Assembly: GCA_016181005.1 (NCBI GenBank)
Contig: JACPAE010000001.1
Location: 26,508 to 90,507 of the forward strand
Direction: 5' to 3'
DNA length: 64,000 nt
Source of the DNA: Candidatus Aenigmatarchaeota archaeon
GTDB lineage: Archaea > Aenigmatarchaeota > Aenigmatarchaeia > CG10238-14 > SCSR01
Numbering within the stretch: position 1 is the first letter of the stretch; each line of letters begins with the position of its first letter. This document shows, piece by piece, positions 8,918 through 17,548 of this stretch. Position numbers and translations under genes: made by a program. The notes beneath the pieces are model-generated. The model had not been told where the DNA came from. It was given only the letters and a program-made list of their open reading frames with translations, and ran no database searches.

Positions 8918-8932
8918 AAACTTTATAAATTT
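8918..8932. promoter_or_regulatory. Shared divergent TATA element
   Basis: The 60-bp gap between divergent genes contains AAACTTTATAAATTT, which reads as a TATA box on both strands. The plus-strand TTTATAAA begins 30 nt before the ATG at 8952 (leaderless spacing); the minus-strand one is 37 nt before the ATG at 8892. Co-regulation of the two genes is therefore likely. Confidence 0.5.
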
Positions 8933-8951
8933 TACTGCACAACAAGTATTA

Positions 8952-9551
8952 ATGCCGAGAAAAAAGGTTCTGTTTTTGATTTTATCTGCAGCCGTAATTG
9001 TTGGCTTGCTTGTATTTAGCCTTGGTTTGTTCAAACCAAAAGACTTGATTGGCTTTTTCACTGATAAAAATGATGCTGCGGAAAAAGTTGTGAAACTTTA
9101 TGAACTGGTTAATCCTGATGCCGGCATAACCGTTGAAAAAATTGAGGAAGTTAATGGTGTATACAAGGTTTTATTAAAGGCGGTGGATGCTTCTGGGGGC
9201 GTGGTTTACCGTGAAGTTTATGTAACAAAAGACGGCGAACTTCTGTCGGAAAGCATGATTATTGTTTCCAAGTCTATCAGTCAAATAACCGGCGCATACA
9301 ATTTTGTGGACTGCCTTCAAAGCAAGGGGATGCTGATATTCGGGCTTTCGAATGATACAGCTACAACGCTTCAATTCAACATCTTGGGCGGGAGGTATGC
9401 GACCAAGCTCTTTGTCGGCTGCGATGACGAGAGAGCGCAGCAATGCGTCGATGCCGGGATAACACAAGTTCCGACCGTGGTCTATCAAAACAAGGGATAC
9501 GCTGGCATCCAATCGAAACAGTCCTTGGAGAATTTGACCGGATGTGCTTAG
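8952..9551 (+). CDS. Membrane-anchored thioredoxin-fold protein lacking CxxC
   Basis: A 199-aa protein with an N-terminal membrane helix (VLFLILSAAVIVGLLVFSLGLF). Residues about 115-199 match the thioredoxin-like domain often found with VKOR/DsbA-type systems: FVDCLQSKGMLIFG, then ITQVPTVVYQNKGYAGIQS (cis-Pro loop VPT) and LENLTGC. Where such domains have a WCPHC-type active site this one reads GLSNDTATTLQ, so redox chemistry at that site is lost while the cis-Pro and distal Cys remain. Start chosen at the ATG 30 nt after a TATA box. Confidence 0.65.
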   Translation: MPRKKVLFLILSAAVIVGLLVFSLGLFKPKDLIGFFTDKNDAAEKVVKLYELVNPDAGITVEKIEEVNGVYKVLLKAVDASGGVVYREVYVTKDGELLSESMIIVSKSISQITGAYNFVDCLQSKGMLIFGLSNDTATTLQFNILGGRYATKLFVGCDDERAQQCVDAGITQVPTVVYQNKGYAGIQSKQSLENLTGCA

Positions 9552-9707
9552 CTGAGGGGGTTGGGCAAAGGTCTTTAATGTAATTCAGGTCAAAAACTTC
9601 TTGACCCATCTATATGTATTACTATATCAACCTTGTTTTCACTGGTTCTGTTAACTTGTGGTTGGTGGGTTTTGAACTTTATTTGGCATGAAATAAATAG
9701 TTAGAGC

Positions 9708-10187
9708 ATGAATAAAGTGAAAATTTATTTGGATACTAATACTGTTTTAGATTTTTTTGTAAACGAGGCTAGAGTTATCAGAAATAAGGAAGATGTGAAA
9801 GTACCGAGTAAATTTCAATTTATGGTTGAAAGCAAGGAAAAAGTCGATTTTATAACATCCTTCTTGACAAAAGCAGAGATAACTAGAGAACTGATATCTG
9901 CATTTCAATTGTCCGGAGAGGATATAGAACGTTTATGGAATACTTTTGTTTCCTCGCTTGATTGTAGGTATGTAGAAAAATTTGAATTTGATGAAGAAAT
10001 TGTGAGATTAACGATGAGATTTAGAATGAAGTTAAGGACTATGGTTAATTTCTTCCATGTATTCGTCGCTATTAAAGAAGATGCATATCTATTAACTGGA
10101 GATAAAGATTTGATAAGAATTATCAGAGAAAACAAATTATATGACAAGATTATGAGCTATATAGAATTAAGAAATATGTTTACTTGA
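9708..10187 (+). CDS. PIN-domain protein (putative VapC-like RNase)
   Basis: A 159-aa PIN-fold protein. The first acidic residue is in IYLDTNTVLDFF, the middle acidic is probably in TKAEITREL, and the C-terminal part shows HVFVAIKEDAYLLTGDKDL with the usual LLTGDKD. No antitoxin gene lies directly upstream; a short convergent ORF overlaps its 3' end by 8 nt. The gene is AT-rich relative to neighbours, consistent with acquisition. Confidence 0.7.
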   Translation: MNKVKIYLDTNTVLDFFVNEARVIRNKEDVKVPSKFQFMVESKEKVDFITSFLTKAEITRELISAFQLSGEDIERLWNTFVSSLDCRYVEKFEFDEEIVRLTMRFRMKLRTMVNFFHVFVAIKEDAYLLTGDKDLIRIIRENKLYDKIMSYIELRNMFT

Positions 10188-10299
10188 GTTTCTTTGCCAT
10201 TTTCTCAAAGATATCCCTATTCTTTCTTAGGAATTCCTCCATTTTCTGACGTCTATCTTCAACTGCTTTATTTTCCATTCTCTTTTTCACATTTCTCAC
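10180..10299 (-). CDS. Possible 39-aa charged peptide gene, tail-to-tail with PIN gene
   Basis: Minus-strand frame with GTG start at 10299 (alternative ATG at 10278), encoding a highly charged helical peptide (KRMENKAVEDRRQKMEEFL, then RKNRDIFEKMAKKLK). Its stop lies inside the PIN gene's last codons, an 8-nt convergent overlap. The same arrangement recurs at 27552-27659 beside the other isolated PIN gene, which raises the chance that it is real and perhaps an antitoxin-like partner. No homologue recognised. Confidence 0.35.
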   Translation of the reverse strand: MRNVKKRMENKAVEDRRQKMEEFLRKNRDIFEKMAKKLK

Positions 10300-10600
10300 A
10301 TTAATTAATGTATTTTTGAACTTATTTAAGCGCTTCAAATCCTGAAAAGCTCGGTTTCATCATCTCTTATTTTCTCTACAATCACAAAAGTGGCAATAGG
10401 ATTGTACTATCCATTAACATAACCGGCACTCACTTCTTAACATAATATACCTCAGTTGCGCTTACGGGCTTTGTAATAGGTAGTTTAAATCGGTGACTTT
10501 TTACACAAAAAGAGGACTTTATACACAACTACGACTATCTACACGAAGCCGTGCTTACGGTAATATTAAAATACGATAAAATACTATATTATACTATACT
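10300..10600. other. Intergenic region without recognisable gene
   Basis: About 300 bp, AT-rich, with no frame that resembles a gene. It contains several short ATACTATA-like runs just before 10601 that may act as the promoter of the RHH/surface-protein operon. Nothing else seen. Confidence 0.5.
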
Positions 10601-10744
10601 ATGGTTCGTTCCGGGCGCTCGATATCATTGGACAGCAGGCTGTGGGTGGAAATAGAGAAGTTTGCCAGAGATAACAATTTTCCCGACATCTCGTCTGCGG
10701 TGGAAAGCCTGCTGAAATCAGGCATTAAGAGTGATAAGAAATGA
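10601..10744 (+). CDS. Ribbon-helix-helix DNA-binding protein (47 aa)
   Basis: A 47-codon gene starting ATG at 10601. It encodes RSISLDSRLWVEIEKFARDN and then DISSAVESLLKSGI, a beta strand plus two helices typical of RHH (MetJ/Arc-like) repressors or antitoxins. Its TGA overlaps the ATG of the giant surface-protein gene (ATGA at 10741), so the two are translationally coupled. An autorepressor of the surface-protein operon is a reasonable inference. Confidence 0.65.
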   Translation: MVRSGRSISLDSRLWVEIEKFARDNNFPDISSAVESLLKSGIKSDKK

Positions 10745-13700
10745 GTGTCAGACCTACTTTTGTTCCAGTCATGCTCGTGGCAATTGCAGTCTCTTTATTC
10801 TCCTCCGCAGCCCTGGCGCAGGTGCAGTCGCATCCCCTATCCCAATTGTTTCCTATTGATCTCAATCTCAGTCTAACTGGAGTGAACATAACGAATGCAG
10901 GCTATGTCTTTTTCGGCACTATCGGGATATTAGTTATTCTAAGACTAGGCGTTTTGCTTCTAGCCTCCAATTCTCTTAGAACACTTTCTTTGACTTCGCC
11001 CTCATTTTCTAGAATAAAAAGTATCTTTCCCACATCCATTTTTATTTCATCCATTTCTTTGTGCAAGGTTTTGAATTCTTTAAGAGTTTTAACTGGAATA
11101 AGCGTTCGCACTTTCATAAGACTTATATGCCACTTTAAACTATTAAATGTTATCCCGAGATGGGAGGGTTACCTAGTTTTGAACCCTCGCTTTTTATTTT
11201 TCTTAATTCTATCGCCCTCAGTAATAGCAATCACTTTATTCTCCTCCTCAGCTTTGGCCCAGGTCCAATCCCATCCTGTATCCCAATTATTCCCCGCAGA
11301 TACCAATCTAAACCTTACAGGAGTGAACATCACTAATGTCAGCTACGTCTTCTTCGGCAACAATTCCGTTGACACCTATCTCTATAGATCAGGAACCAAC
11401 ACTTTGCAGACTGCCAGTCATCTGGTAGTCACAGGAGGATGGGTCAATTCAACGAATGTCAATGCATCGGCTGCCGCCTACGCTCAGACACTATACGAGG
11501 CAGGGCAGTCTCTCGCTGACAGGTATCTCGGCATTTCGTCCCAAGCTGCGAACTCGCAACTGCTGGACAATTTCGACAGCGCTTTCTTCAATCCCTTGAA
11601 CATGACCGCTTACCTTATCGGCATAAACACGACTTGGCTGAACGCGACGTACATAAACGGCACCCAGATAAATTCAACTTCTGTCAATGCGTCGGGTACC
11701 ATAACCGCAAATGAATTGGTAACCAGAACCCTGAACCTCGGCTGGCAGAACCTGACTGACTATCCTACTGGTTGCTCTGCCGGACAGGCTGTTATCACTA
11801 TCGGCGACACTCTAACGTGCGGCGAAGCCGGAGGGGGGACCAACGTGTCTCTTCTGTACGGGAATAACGGCACAAATTGGCTGCCTGTGAATGTCACTAA
11901 TGGCGGCATCCTCAGGCTCAATGTCCAGCAGGCCACATCAGTAGAAGCGGACAAGCTTGACAATTTCGACAGCGCTTTCTTCAATCCCCTTAACATGACC
12001 GCTTACCTTATCGGCATAAACACGACTTGGCTGAACGCGACGTACATAAACGGCACTCAGATAAATTCAACTTCCATAAATGTGTCAGGGACGTTATATG
12101 CAAATAGGACAGCTTTCAATGGAGTTACCTACACATGGCCATCTGCTGACGGAAACGCTGATCAACTGTTGACAACTAACGCAGCTGGCACGTTAAGCTG
12201 GACGACTGTAAGCTCGACAAACAACATGACAGGCTATGGGACAGCAGGTTACGTGCCGCTCTGGTTCAACACAACGTCCCTGAACAATTCTGTGATTTAC
12301 CAGCTAGGAGGGAATATAGGCATAGGGACTGCAACGCCGGGTGCTGCACTGGTGGTGAGCGGAAACGTGAATGTTACTAATAACATATCAGCGAGCATAT
12401 TTTCAGGTCTTACCGGAAGCACTACCCGCATCAGAGCCACTGGCTCGACAACAGGCAACGGGAGTAACTCGTCAATTTATTTCTTAGACTCCACCGGCGC
12501 TACGAAGGCGCGCCTTGAGACAGGCGTCACTTCCACGCCAGGCACAGGATTCGACGGGGATTTAATTGTCACTCCTAGTATCATCAGCAACATCCCTAAT
12601 ATGACAATTAACAACATTTCAGCAAAAATTAGTACCACGGCAAACTCTGGGCAATTGCTTATAAATTTGGCGTCGACCGGCGGCTTTTATGCCGGCGATG
12701 AAGTGCTCATTATCCAGATGAATGGGACTGGCACCGGCACCTTCGAAACGCGCTTTATCAGTTCGGTCATCAATAGCACGTACATAAACTTGACTGCAAA
12801 TCTTGCGAATACCTATGTCGAGAATGCGACAAGCGACGCGCAGGTGGTTAGGATTCCTCACTATCAAAATGTGTTTGTCAAAAGCGGGATGACGCTTACT
12901 GCTCCTGCATGGAACAATGTAAGTGGGACAGGCGGGGTCCTCATTTTCCGCGCCCAGAACTCTGTGGTTATTGAGGCGAATGGGACTATTAACATGACTG
13001 GCAAAGGATTCAATTCGTCTACGCCGGCGGGTGGGATAGCTGGTCCGGCCTCGGTAAAACAAGGCAGGAACGGAACGAATGGGGACGGACCTGGTGGGGG
13101 AAGAGGGGGAACGAATGGAGGTATTGCGGGCAATTCGGGCGGTACGAGCGGTGGCACTGGTGCAGGTTGCTGCAGCGGCGCTGGCGGGGGCGGAAGTTAT
13201 GCGGGCGGTGCGACCAATGGGACGAATGGGGGAAATGCAAGCGGTGGTGCGGGCGGAGGAGGCGGTGCGGGTGGTGTCAATTCGTCTGGCCCTGGTAGTG
13301 TAAACGGCTCAATTAATGGAGTGGCCGACCTATCTTCCAGCATCTTCATGGGCTCGGGTGGCGGTTCAGGTGCGGGCGGGAATGTAGGCGGCAATGGAAG
13401 CGTTGCGGGCGGAGGAGGCGGTGCGGGCGGCAACGGTGGCGCGGGCGGAGGCATCATAATTATCAATGCGTATACGATAATAAACAATGGAACCATAGCG
13501 AGCAATGGAGCTAGTGGAGCCCGCGGTGTAAACGGAAGTAATGGAGTTGGTGGCTCCAGCGGCGGCGACGGTGGTGGTGGGGGCGGGTCGCATGGTGCCC
13601 CTGGAGGAGGCGGTGCGGGCGGCTCAATCTGGTTAAATGCTAGGACAGTGATACTTGGGAATGTTACTGCCTCTGGCGGGATTGGCGGGTCAAGCAACGA

Positions 13701-14562
13701 AAGCAAAAGCGGCAACGGTGGCTCCGGCGCTGGCGGTTTGGACGATGGTGAAAGTTGCACTCTCCAAGATGGCCACGGCGGCGGCGGCGCTGGCGGGAAT
13801 ATTAATGGCACCGGAGGCTCAAGGGGATTCAATTCTCTTTGTGGTAGCGCTTCCAATGGTAAAAACGGGACTGCAACCGTCAACGGCAATGCGACCGGTG
13901 GCACTGGTGGCAGTGGCCGCATAAAATGCGACGGCACTTGCACAGGAGCAACGGCTCCGGCAAGCGGCTCCAACGGCACGTACTCTGCCGGCGGAAATCC
14001 AATCGGCTACGGCACCTTGTTCATAGGGAGCGTTGTCACAGACTCGGCAGACGTGGCCGAATATTACCGGATAATCGACCAGTCTATCGAACCTGGCGAT
14101 GTAGCCGCGCTTGGGTCGCAGCCGCGCTATCCGGACCAGCCTGGCGGGCCTAAGATTTACGGCCTGAAGAAAACCAGCCAGGAATACGACCAGCATGCAA
14201 TCGGCGTCGTCTCCACCAAGCCTGGAATTGTCCTGGGCTCTGACGACAGCCAAGACCAACGCCTTCTGGCGCTGGCCGGACGAACGCCTGTGAAAGCGTC
14301 TGCCGAAAACGGGCCTATTGAGATAGGCGACGCTCTAGCACCATCGTCCAAGCCTGGCACGGCTATGAAAGCGACCCAAGCAGGACAGATAATAGGCTAT
14401 GCGTTAGAGCCTTTGGAGCAGGGCGAGGGGAAGATACTTGCTTTTGTGAATGTCGGCTACTATGTTCCGGCGGAGGAGTACAAAAGAATAAAGTCCGTGC
14501 TGGAGAATTTGGTGGAAAGGGTCGGTATTTTGGAGAGGTTGGTGGGAGCGAATGGAAAATGA
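10741..14562 (+). CDS. Giant modular surface protein with glycine-rich region
   Basis: A 1273-aa predicted exported protein. Parts: signal peptide (residues 1-26); a first copy of a SQLFP..TGVNIT segment; about 90 residues of non-native sequence; a second signal-like stretch (FLFFLILSPSVIAIT) and second SQLFP segment; repeated TWLNATYINGT modules; a GYGTAGYVPLWFNTTSL and NIGIGT module as in phage-tail-fibre-like proteins; a Gly-rich stretch at about 780-1060; and a C-terminal domain (DSADVAEYYRI, GVVSTKPGIVL, ENGPIEIGD) ending in a coiled coil (LENLVERVGILERL). Similar C-terminal domains occur at the ends of fibre-type proteins. A TTG at 11179 behind GGGAGG is a possible original start. Confidence 0.7.
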   Translation: MSVRPTFVPVMLVAIAVSLFSSAALAQVQSHPLSQLFPIDLNLSLTGVNITNAGYVFFGTIGILVILRLGVLLLASNSLRTLSLTSPSFSRIKSIFPTSIFISSISLCKVLNSLRVLTGISVRTFIRLICHFKLLNVIPRWEGYLVLNPRFLFFLILSPSVIAITLFSSSALAQVQSHPVSQLFPADTNLNLTGVNITNVSYVFFGNNSVDTYLYRSGTNTLQTASHLVVTGGWVNSTNVNASAAAYAQTLYEAGQSLADRYLGISSQAANSQLLDNFDSAFFNPLNMTAYLIGINTTWLNATYINGTQINSTSVNASGTITANELVTRTLNLGWQNLTDYPTGCSAGQAVITIGDTLTCGEAGGGTNVSLLYGNNGTNWLPVNVTNGGILRLNVQQATSVEADKLDNFDSAFFNPLNMTAYLIGINTTWLNATYINGTQINSTSINVSGTLYANRTAFNGVTYTWPSADGNADQLLTTNAAGTLSWTTVSSTNNMTGYGTAGYVPLWFNTTSLNNSVIYQLGGNIGIGTATPGAALVVSGNVNVTNNISASIFSGLTGSTTRIRATGSTTGNGSNSSIYFLDSTGATKARLETGVTSTPGTGFDGDLIVTPSIISNIPNMTINNISAKISTTANSGQLLINLASTGGFYAGDEVLIIQMNGTGTGTFETRFISSVINSTYINLTANLANTYVENATSDAQVVRIPHYQNVFVKSGMTLTAPAWNNVSGTGGVLIFRAQNSVVIEANGTINMTGKGFNSSTPAGGIAGPASVKQGRNGTNGDGPGGGRGGTNGGIAGNSGGTSGGTGAGCCSGAGGGGSYAGGATNGTNGGNASGGAGGGGGAGGVNSSGPGSVNGSINGVADLSSSIFMGSGGGSGAGGNVGGNGSVAGGGGGAGGNGGAGGGIIIINAYTIINNGTIASNGASGARGVNGSNGVGGSSGGDGGGGGGSHGAPGGGGAGGSIWLNARTVILGNVTASGGIGGSSNESKSGNGGSGAGGLDDGESCTLQDGHGGGGAGGNINGTGGSRGFNSLCGSASNGKNGTATVNGNATGGTGGSGRIKCDGTCTGATAPASGSNGTYSAGGNPIGYGTLFIGSVVTDSADVAEYYRIIDQSIEPGDVAALGSQPRYPDQPGGPKIYGLKKTSQEYDQHAIGVVSTKPGIVLGSDDSQDQRLLALAGRTPVKASAENGPIEIGDALAPSSKPGTAMKATQAGQIIGYALEPLEQGEGKILAFVNVGYYVPAEEYKRIKSVLENLVERVGILERLVGANGK
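10902..11117 (-). pseudogene. Antisense antitoxin-like gene fused into the surface-protein gene
   Basis: Minus-strand frame of 71 codons whose first 55 residues (VKTLKEFKTLHKEMDEIKMD, then VKESVLRELEARSKT) look like a small helical VapB/RelB-type antitoxin. The last residues are simply the antisense of the surface gene, so the original C-terminus has been lost. It lies exactly in the stretch separating the two copies of the surface protein's N-terminal segment. A TTTAAAG about 22 nt upstream of its ATG may be its promoter. The family call is weak. Confidence 0.4.
11566..11681 (+). repeat. 116-bp direct repeat, copy 1
   Basis: Near-identical to 11959-12074 within the same gene (only a few third-position differences). 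It encodes the NFDSAFFNPLNMTAYLIGI and TTWLNATYINGTQINST module. Such similarity at DNA level permits recombination or slippage within the gene. Confidence 0.85.
11959..12074 (+). repeat. 116-bp direct repeat, copy 2
   Basis: Second copy of the module described at 11566, about 393 bp downstream and in the same reading frame. Confidence 0.85.
12217..12330 (+). repeat. 114-bp module shared by both surface-protein genes, copy 1
   Basis: Encodes NNMTGYGTAGYVPLWFNTTS and the GGNIGIGT motif. A nearly identical DNA stretch is at 15285-15398 in the next gene; the NVGIG part also appears as isolated debris near 19951 and 22274. Confidence 0.8.
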
Positions 14563-17162
14563 ATGAAATAAAAACAATCACAAACTTGACTAAAAATGAT
14601 AATGAATCAGGTAGAAACAGAAGATTGCTCTTCATCTTATCGGCATTAGCAGCACTGTTATTTTTATCTATACCAGCATTGGCAGAAACCAACGTAACCC
14701 TTCTGTACGGCTGGAACGGCACGGCTTGGATACCTGTTTCTGTAGACAACAGCGGCGTGCTTCAGACTGACTTGAACCTCACCGAAAGCCTTAGCATACT
14801 CCCGAAATCAAACAACGCATACGACTTGGGAGCATCTAGCTTGAGGTGGAGGGATCTTTATGTCGCTAGGAATGCGTACTTGGCAACAACTTCTGGCAGT
14901 GTCGGGATAGGAACCGGCAGCCCGTTATCAACTTTGGACATATCAGGCAACCTGTCTGTATCAGGTAGCACTAACTCGAGCATAGACATCTCCACGCTGT
15001 TCATAGACGCCACCAACAACAGGGTCGGAATCGGGACGACATCGCCGAGTGCTGCACTGGAGGTGAACGGAAATCTTATTGCTGGGACTTGGATCAATGG
15101 AACCAATTTCAATGCAACATGGATCAACAGCACTAACCTAAATGCGTCAGGGACCATAACCGCAAATGAACTGGTGGCCAGAACCCTGGAGCTCGGCTGG
15201 CAGAACCTGACAGACTATCCCGGCGCTTGCACGTCAGGGCAGTTTGTTTCTGCACTGGGGGATTCGATAACTTGTGGGAGCCCAACAAACAACATGACAG
15301 GCTATGGGACAGCAGGCTATGTTCCTCTCTGGTTCAACACAACGTCCCTGAACAATTCTGTGATTTATCAGCTAGGAGGCAATGTCGGCATCGGGACTAC
15401 TAATCCAACTCAGAAACTGCATGTAGAAGGGAGAGTGAACATCACACAAAACTTGACTGTTGGTGGAAACTTGACTATTAGTGGCGATATACTTCCTAGT
15501 GTTGCGCCTATCACTGATCTGGACATATCTGCATCAGGTAGTATAGTAATGGCACTGGGCTCAGACGGATTCGCAAGGATTGCATATGGTGAAACCACTA
15601 CTCAAGACCTTAAATTTATACGATGCCCAAATGAGAATTGTTCAGAAAAGGTTGCCACTACAGTGGAAAGCACTCTCAATGTCACTACAAGTTCAGAGAT
15701 TATAGCAATTGCTTTGACCAGTACCGATAATGCAATGATCGCATATGGAAATGGAACTTCTTCAGGCACTGGTCTTTATTTTGTTCAATGTACTAACGCC
15801 GACTGCTCGACAAATGTCAAAACAACAATATCTACAACCAATCAGGTAACTACATTAGACATGCGGGTAGGAAGTAATAACTTTGCCCGAATTGTCTATT
15901 CAGATGCCGGCACTCTTCGCTACATAGAATGCACCAATGCCGCATGCAGCACGAGGACTGATAACTCGCTAGGAGGCAATTCCTTTGCACAACCACTCGC
16001 TTTGGCATTAAATAGCACAGGCTCTGGGAAAATAATTGTAACTGGGCCCGCCAGTAGTTTTTGGTTTATACAATGCATCAATGCCGCATGCAGCACTAAT
16101 GCTTCCACCGCGTTAAATAGTTATACCGGTTCTACCGCTGCAGACATAGAAGTGGCGAGCGACGGGCTTCCAAGAATTTTGATAGCAGCTGAAAGCAATT
16201 GGGGCTGGGATTACTACAAGTGTACTAACGCCAATTGCACGACAAATGAAAGAGTGGATTTACCTGGTTTAGGTTCTGGTACTGCATCTATAGATCTTGA
16301 TTCAAACGACCTAGCTATTATTGTTACAAGCGCAAATGTCTTAAGATGCACCAATGACAATTGTTCTACTTCTGCTCAAAATGATGTGGGAGGGTTTGGA
16401 ACTATAAATACTAAAGCTCTCAGGATTAATGACACAAGCAATCTACCCAGATTCGTCAGCATTTTCGGGAGCCCAAGTAAGTCTTTCTTTTGGGCATGTA
16501 AAGATGCATTATGCGAAAATCTTGGCTCAAGTCTTGGCTCAAACACAACTTATTTCTACAGGGTATATGCCCATACCTTCAGGGGCAAGCAAACAACTGT
16601 CGATAGCTTCGACGTTGCAGAAGACTATGCTGTCCGGGATACTACCATTGGACCAGGAGACGTTGTTATTGTCAGTCCCAATCAAAGCCGCGGGACAGGC
16701 GATGTCAACAGCGATATTTATGTGGACAAGTCAAGCAAGCCCTACCAAAGCGATGTAATTGGCGTTATCTCCACAAAGCCAGGCGTGCTGCTCTCAGATG
16801 ACAGCACGAATTCCCAAAAACGCCCTGTATCATTGAGCGGCAGGGTGCCTGTTAAAATATCAACTGAAAATGGACCAATAGCTGTAGGTGATCTCCTCAC
16901 TTCTTCATCAACTCCTGGCGTGGCAATGAAATCGACCAAAGCAGGCAGGGTAATAGGAGTTGCCCTCGAGTCTACCGACAGCAACGGCAAGGTTATTGTC
17001 TTCGTCAATCCGCATTACTGGGATGGTGATGAACTCTCAAAGCTTAGGACAGAGAATGAGGGATTGAGATTGAGAATTTATGAGCTTGAGGCAGGATACA
17101 AAGAAATGAAATCTCTGCTGGAGAGTTTGGTTGAAAGAGTCGGATTTATAGAAAGAAGGTGA
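14559..17162 (+). CDS. Giant surface protein with Cys-repeat propeller-like region
   Basis: An 867-aa exported protein, paralogous to the preceding gene and coupled to it (ATGA overlap). A hydrophobic segment lies at residues 27-45 (signal/anchor). The N-terminal third holds INGTN/GIGT modules as in the neighbour. Residues about 330-670 contain seven repeats of roughly 45-50 residues carrying a C-x4-C motif (CTNADCST, CTNAACST, CINAACST, CTNANCTT, CTNDNCST), which suggests a beta-propeller. The C-terminus has the ISTKPGV / STENGPIAVGD fibre-type domain and a terminal coiled coil (LRTENEGLRLRIYELEAGY). Likely surface adhesin or fibre; binding partner unknown. Confidence 0.7.
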   Translation: MNEIKTITNLTKNDNESGRNRRLLFILSALAALLFLSIPALAETNVTLLYGWNGTAWIPVSVDNSGVLQTDLNLTESLSILPKSNNAYDLGASSLRWRDLYVARNAYLATTSGSVGIGTGSPLSTLDISGNLSVSGSTNSSIDISTLFIDATNNRVGIGTTSPSAALEVNGNLIAGTWINGTNFNATWINSTNLNASGTITANELVARTLELGWQNLTDYPGACTSGQFVSALGDSITCGSPTNNMTGYGTAGYVPLWFNTTSLNNSVIYQLGGNVGIGTTNPTQKLHVEGRVNITQNLTVGGNLTISGDILPSVAPITDLDISASGSIVMALGSDGFARIAYGETTTQDLKFIRCPNENCSEKVATTVESTLNVTTSSEIIAIALTSTDNAMIAYGNGTSSGTGLYFVQCTNADCSTNVKTTISTTNQVTTLDMRVGSNNFARIVYSDAGTLRYIECTNAACSTRTDNSLGGNSFAQPLALALNSTGSGKIIVTGPASSFWFIQCINAACSTNASTALNSYTGSTAADIEVASDGLPRILIAAESNWGWDYYKCTNANCTTNERVDLPGLGSGTASIDLDSNDLAIIVTSANVLRCTNDNCSTSAQNDVGGFGTINTKALRINDTSNLPRFVSIFGSPSKSFFWACKDALCENLGSSLGSNTTYFYRVYAHTFRGKQTTVDSFDVAEDYAVRDTTIGPGDVVIVSPNQSRGTGDVNSDIYVDKSSKPYQSDVIGVISTKPGVLLSDDSTNSQKRPVSLSGRVPVKISTENGPIAVGDLLTSSSTPGVAMKSTKAGRVIGVALESTDSNGKVIVFVNPHYWDGDELSKLRTENEGLRLRIYELEAGYKEMKSLLESLVERVGFIERR
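15285..15398 (+). repeat. 114-bp module shared by both surface-protein genes, copy 2
   Basis: Counterpart of 12217-12330, with a handful of silent differences. Confidence 0.8.
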
Positions 17163-17181
17163 ATGAAATAGCCACGAGCCA

Positions 17182-17280
17182 ATAAACCATGTCGACCAGA
17201 TGCCGACTATCTTGACCTTGATGGGGGTCGAAGTTCCTTCTTATGTGCAGGGAAGAGTCCTGACCGAAGTTGTGAAATAG
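17182..17280 (+). pseudogene. Sulfatase C-terminal remnant, copy 1
   Basis: 33 codons encoding INHVDQMPTILTLMGVEVP, then SYVQGRVLTEV and a stop. This is the segment near the end of sulfatase/alkaline-phosphatase-superfamily domains (compare TIDILPTIFDILGKPVP in the intact gene at 22352). It has no start codon and follows directly after the surface-protein stop. Two further copies lie at 19116 and 20276, so the fragment marks the debris of a repeated gene. Confidence 0.6.
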
Positions 17281-17287
17281 ACACGTC

Positions 17288-17307
17288 ACCTCCAACCCAT
17301 AGGCTTA
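17288..17307 (+). repeat. Dispersed block B (CTCCAACC-ATAGGCTT), copy 1
   Basis: Short sequence TCTCCAACCTATAGGCTTTT and variants, also at 17965, 19201, 20438, 21201 and 25324. In four cases it stands 8-20 nt after a sulfatase gene or remnant, so it is probably the old sulfatase 3' flank. At 25324 it precedes DUF378 and might hold that gene's promoter. Confidence 0.6.
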
Positions 17308-17347
17308 ACTAGAGAATCTTTAATTGTCTCAAGGCCAATTTTATATT

Positions 17348-17548
17348 ATGAAAGTGGAATTCAAAGCTAAAATAGACTATGAAAAATACGGCGGGAAATA
17401 CATTGCTATCTTGGACAACGAAACTATTGTTGGTGGCGGTGAAGACGTAAAGGAGGTATGGGAAGAGGCGAGAAAAAAGTATCCGGACGGGAAAATATCT
17501 CTTATGAAAGTTTCTCGGCCGCAATTAATGATTTTGATATGCAAGTAG
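17348..17548 (+). CDS. DUF5678-like small protein
   Basis: A 66-aa protein beginning MKVEFKAKIDYEKYGGKYIA followed by ILDNETIVGGGEDVKEV and ARKKYPDGKISLMKVSRP, the pattern of DUF5678: a short alpha/beta unit with a GKYVAI strand and a conserved Gly before the helix. A TATA-like TTTTATAT lies just upstream. It overlaps the next gene, a retropepsin-like protease, by 10 nt. The pair has the size and coupling of a toxin-antitoxin-like module, but its function is unknown. Confidence 0.65.
   Translation: MKVEFKAKIDYEKYGGKYIAILDNETIVGGGEDVKEVWEEARKKYPDGKISLMKVSRPQLMILICK

Noticed and set aside
13197..13979. 260-codon Pro-rich minus-strand frame
   Set aside because: It is the antisense of the Gly-rich (GGN/GGT) region of the giant surface gene; Pro runs are a trivial consequence.
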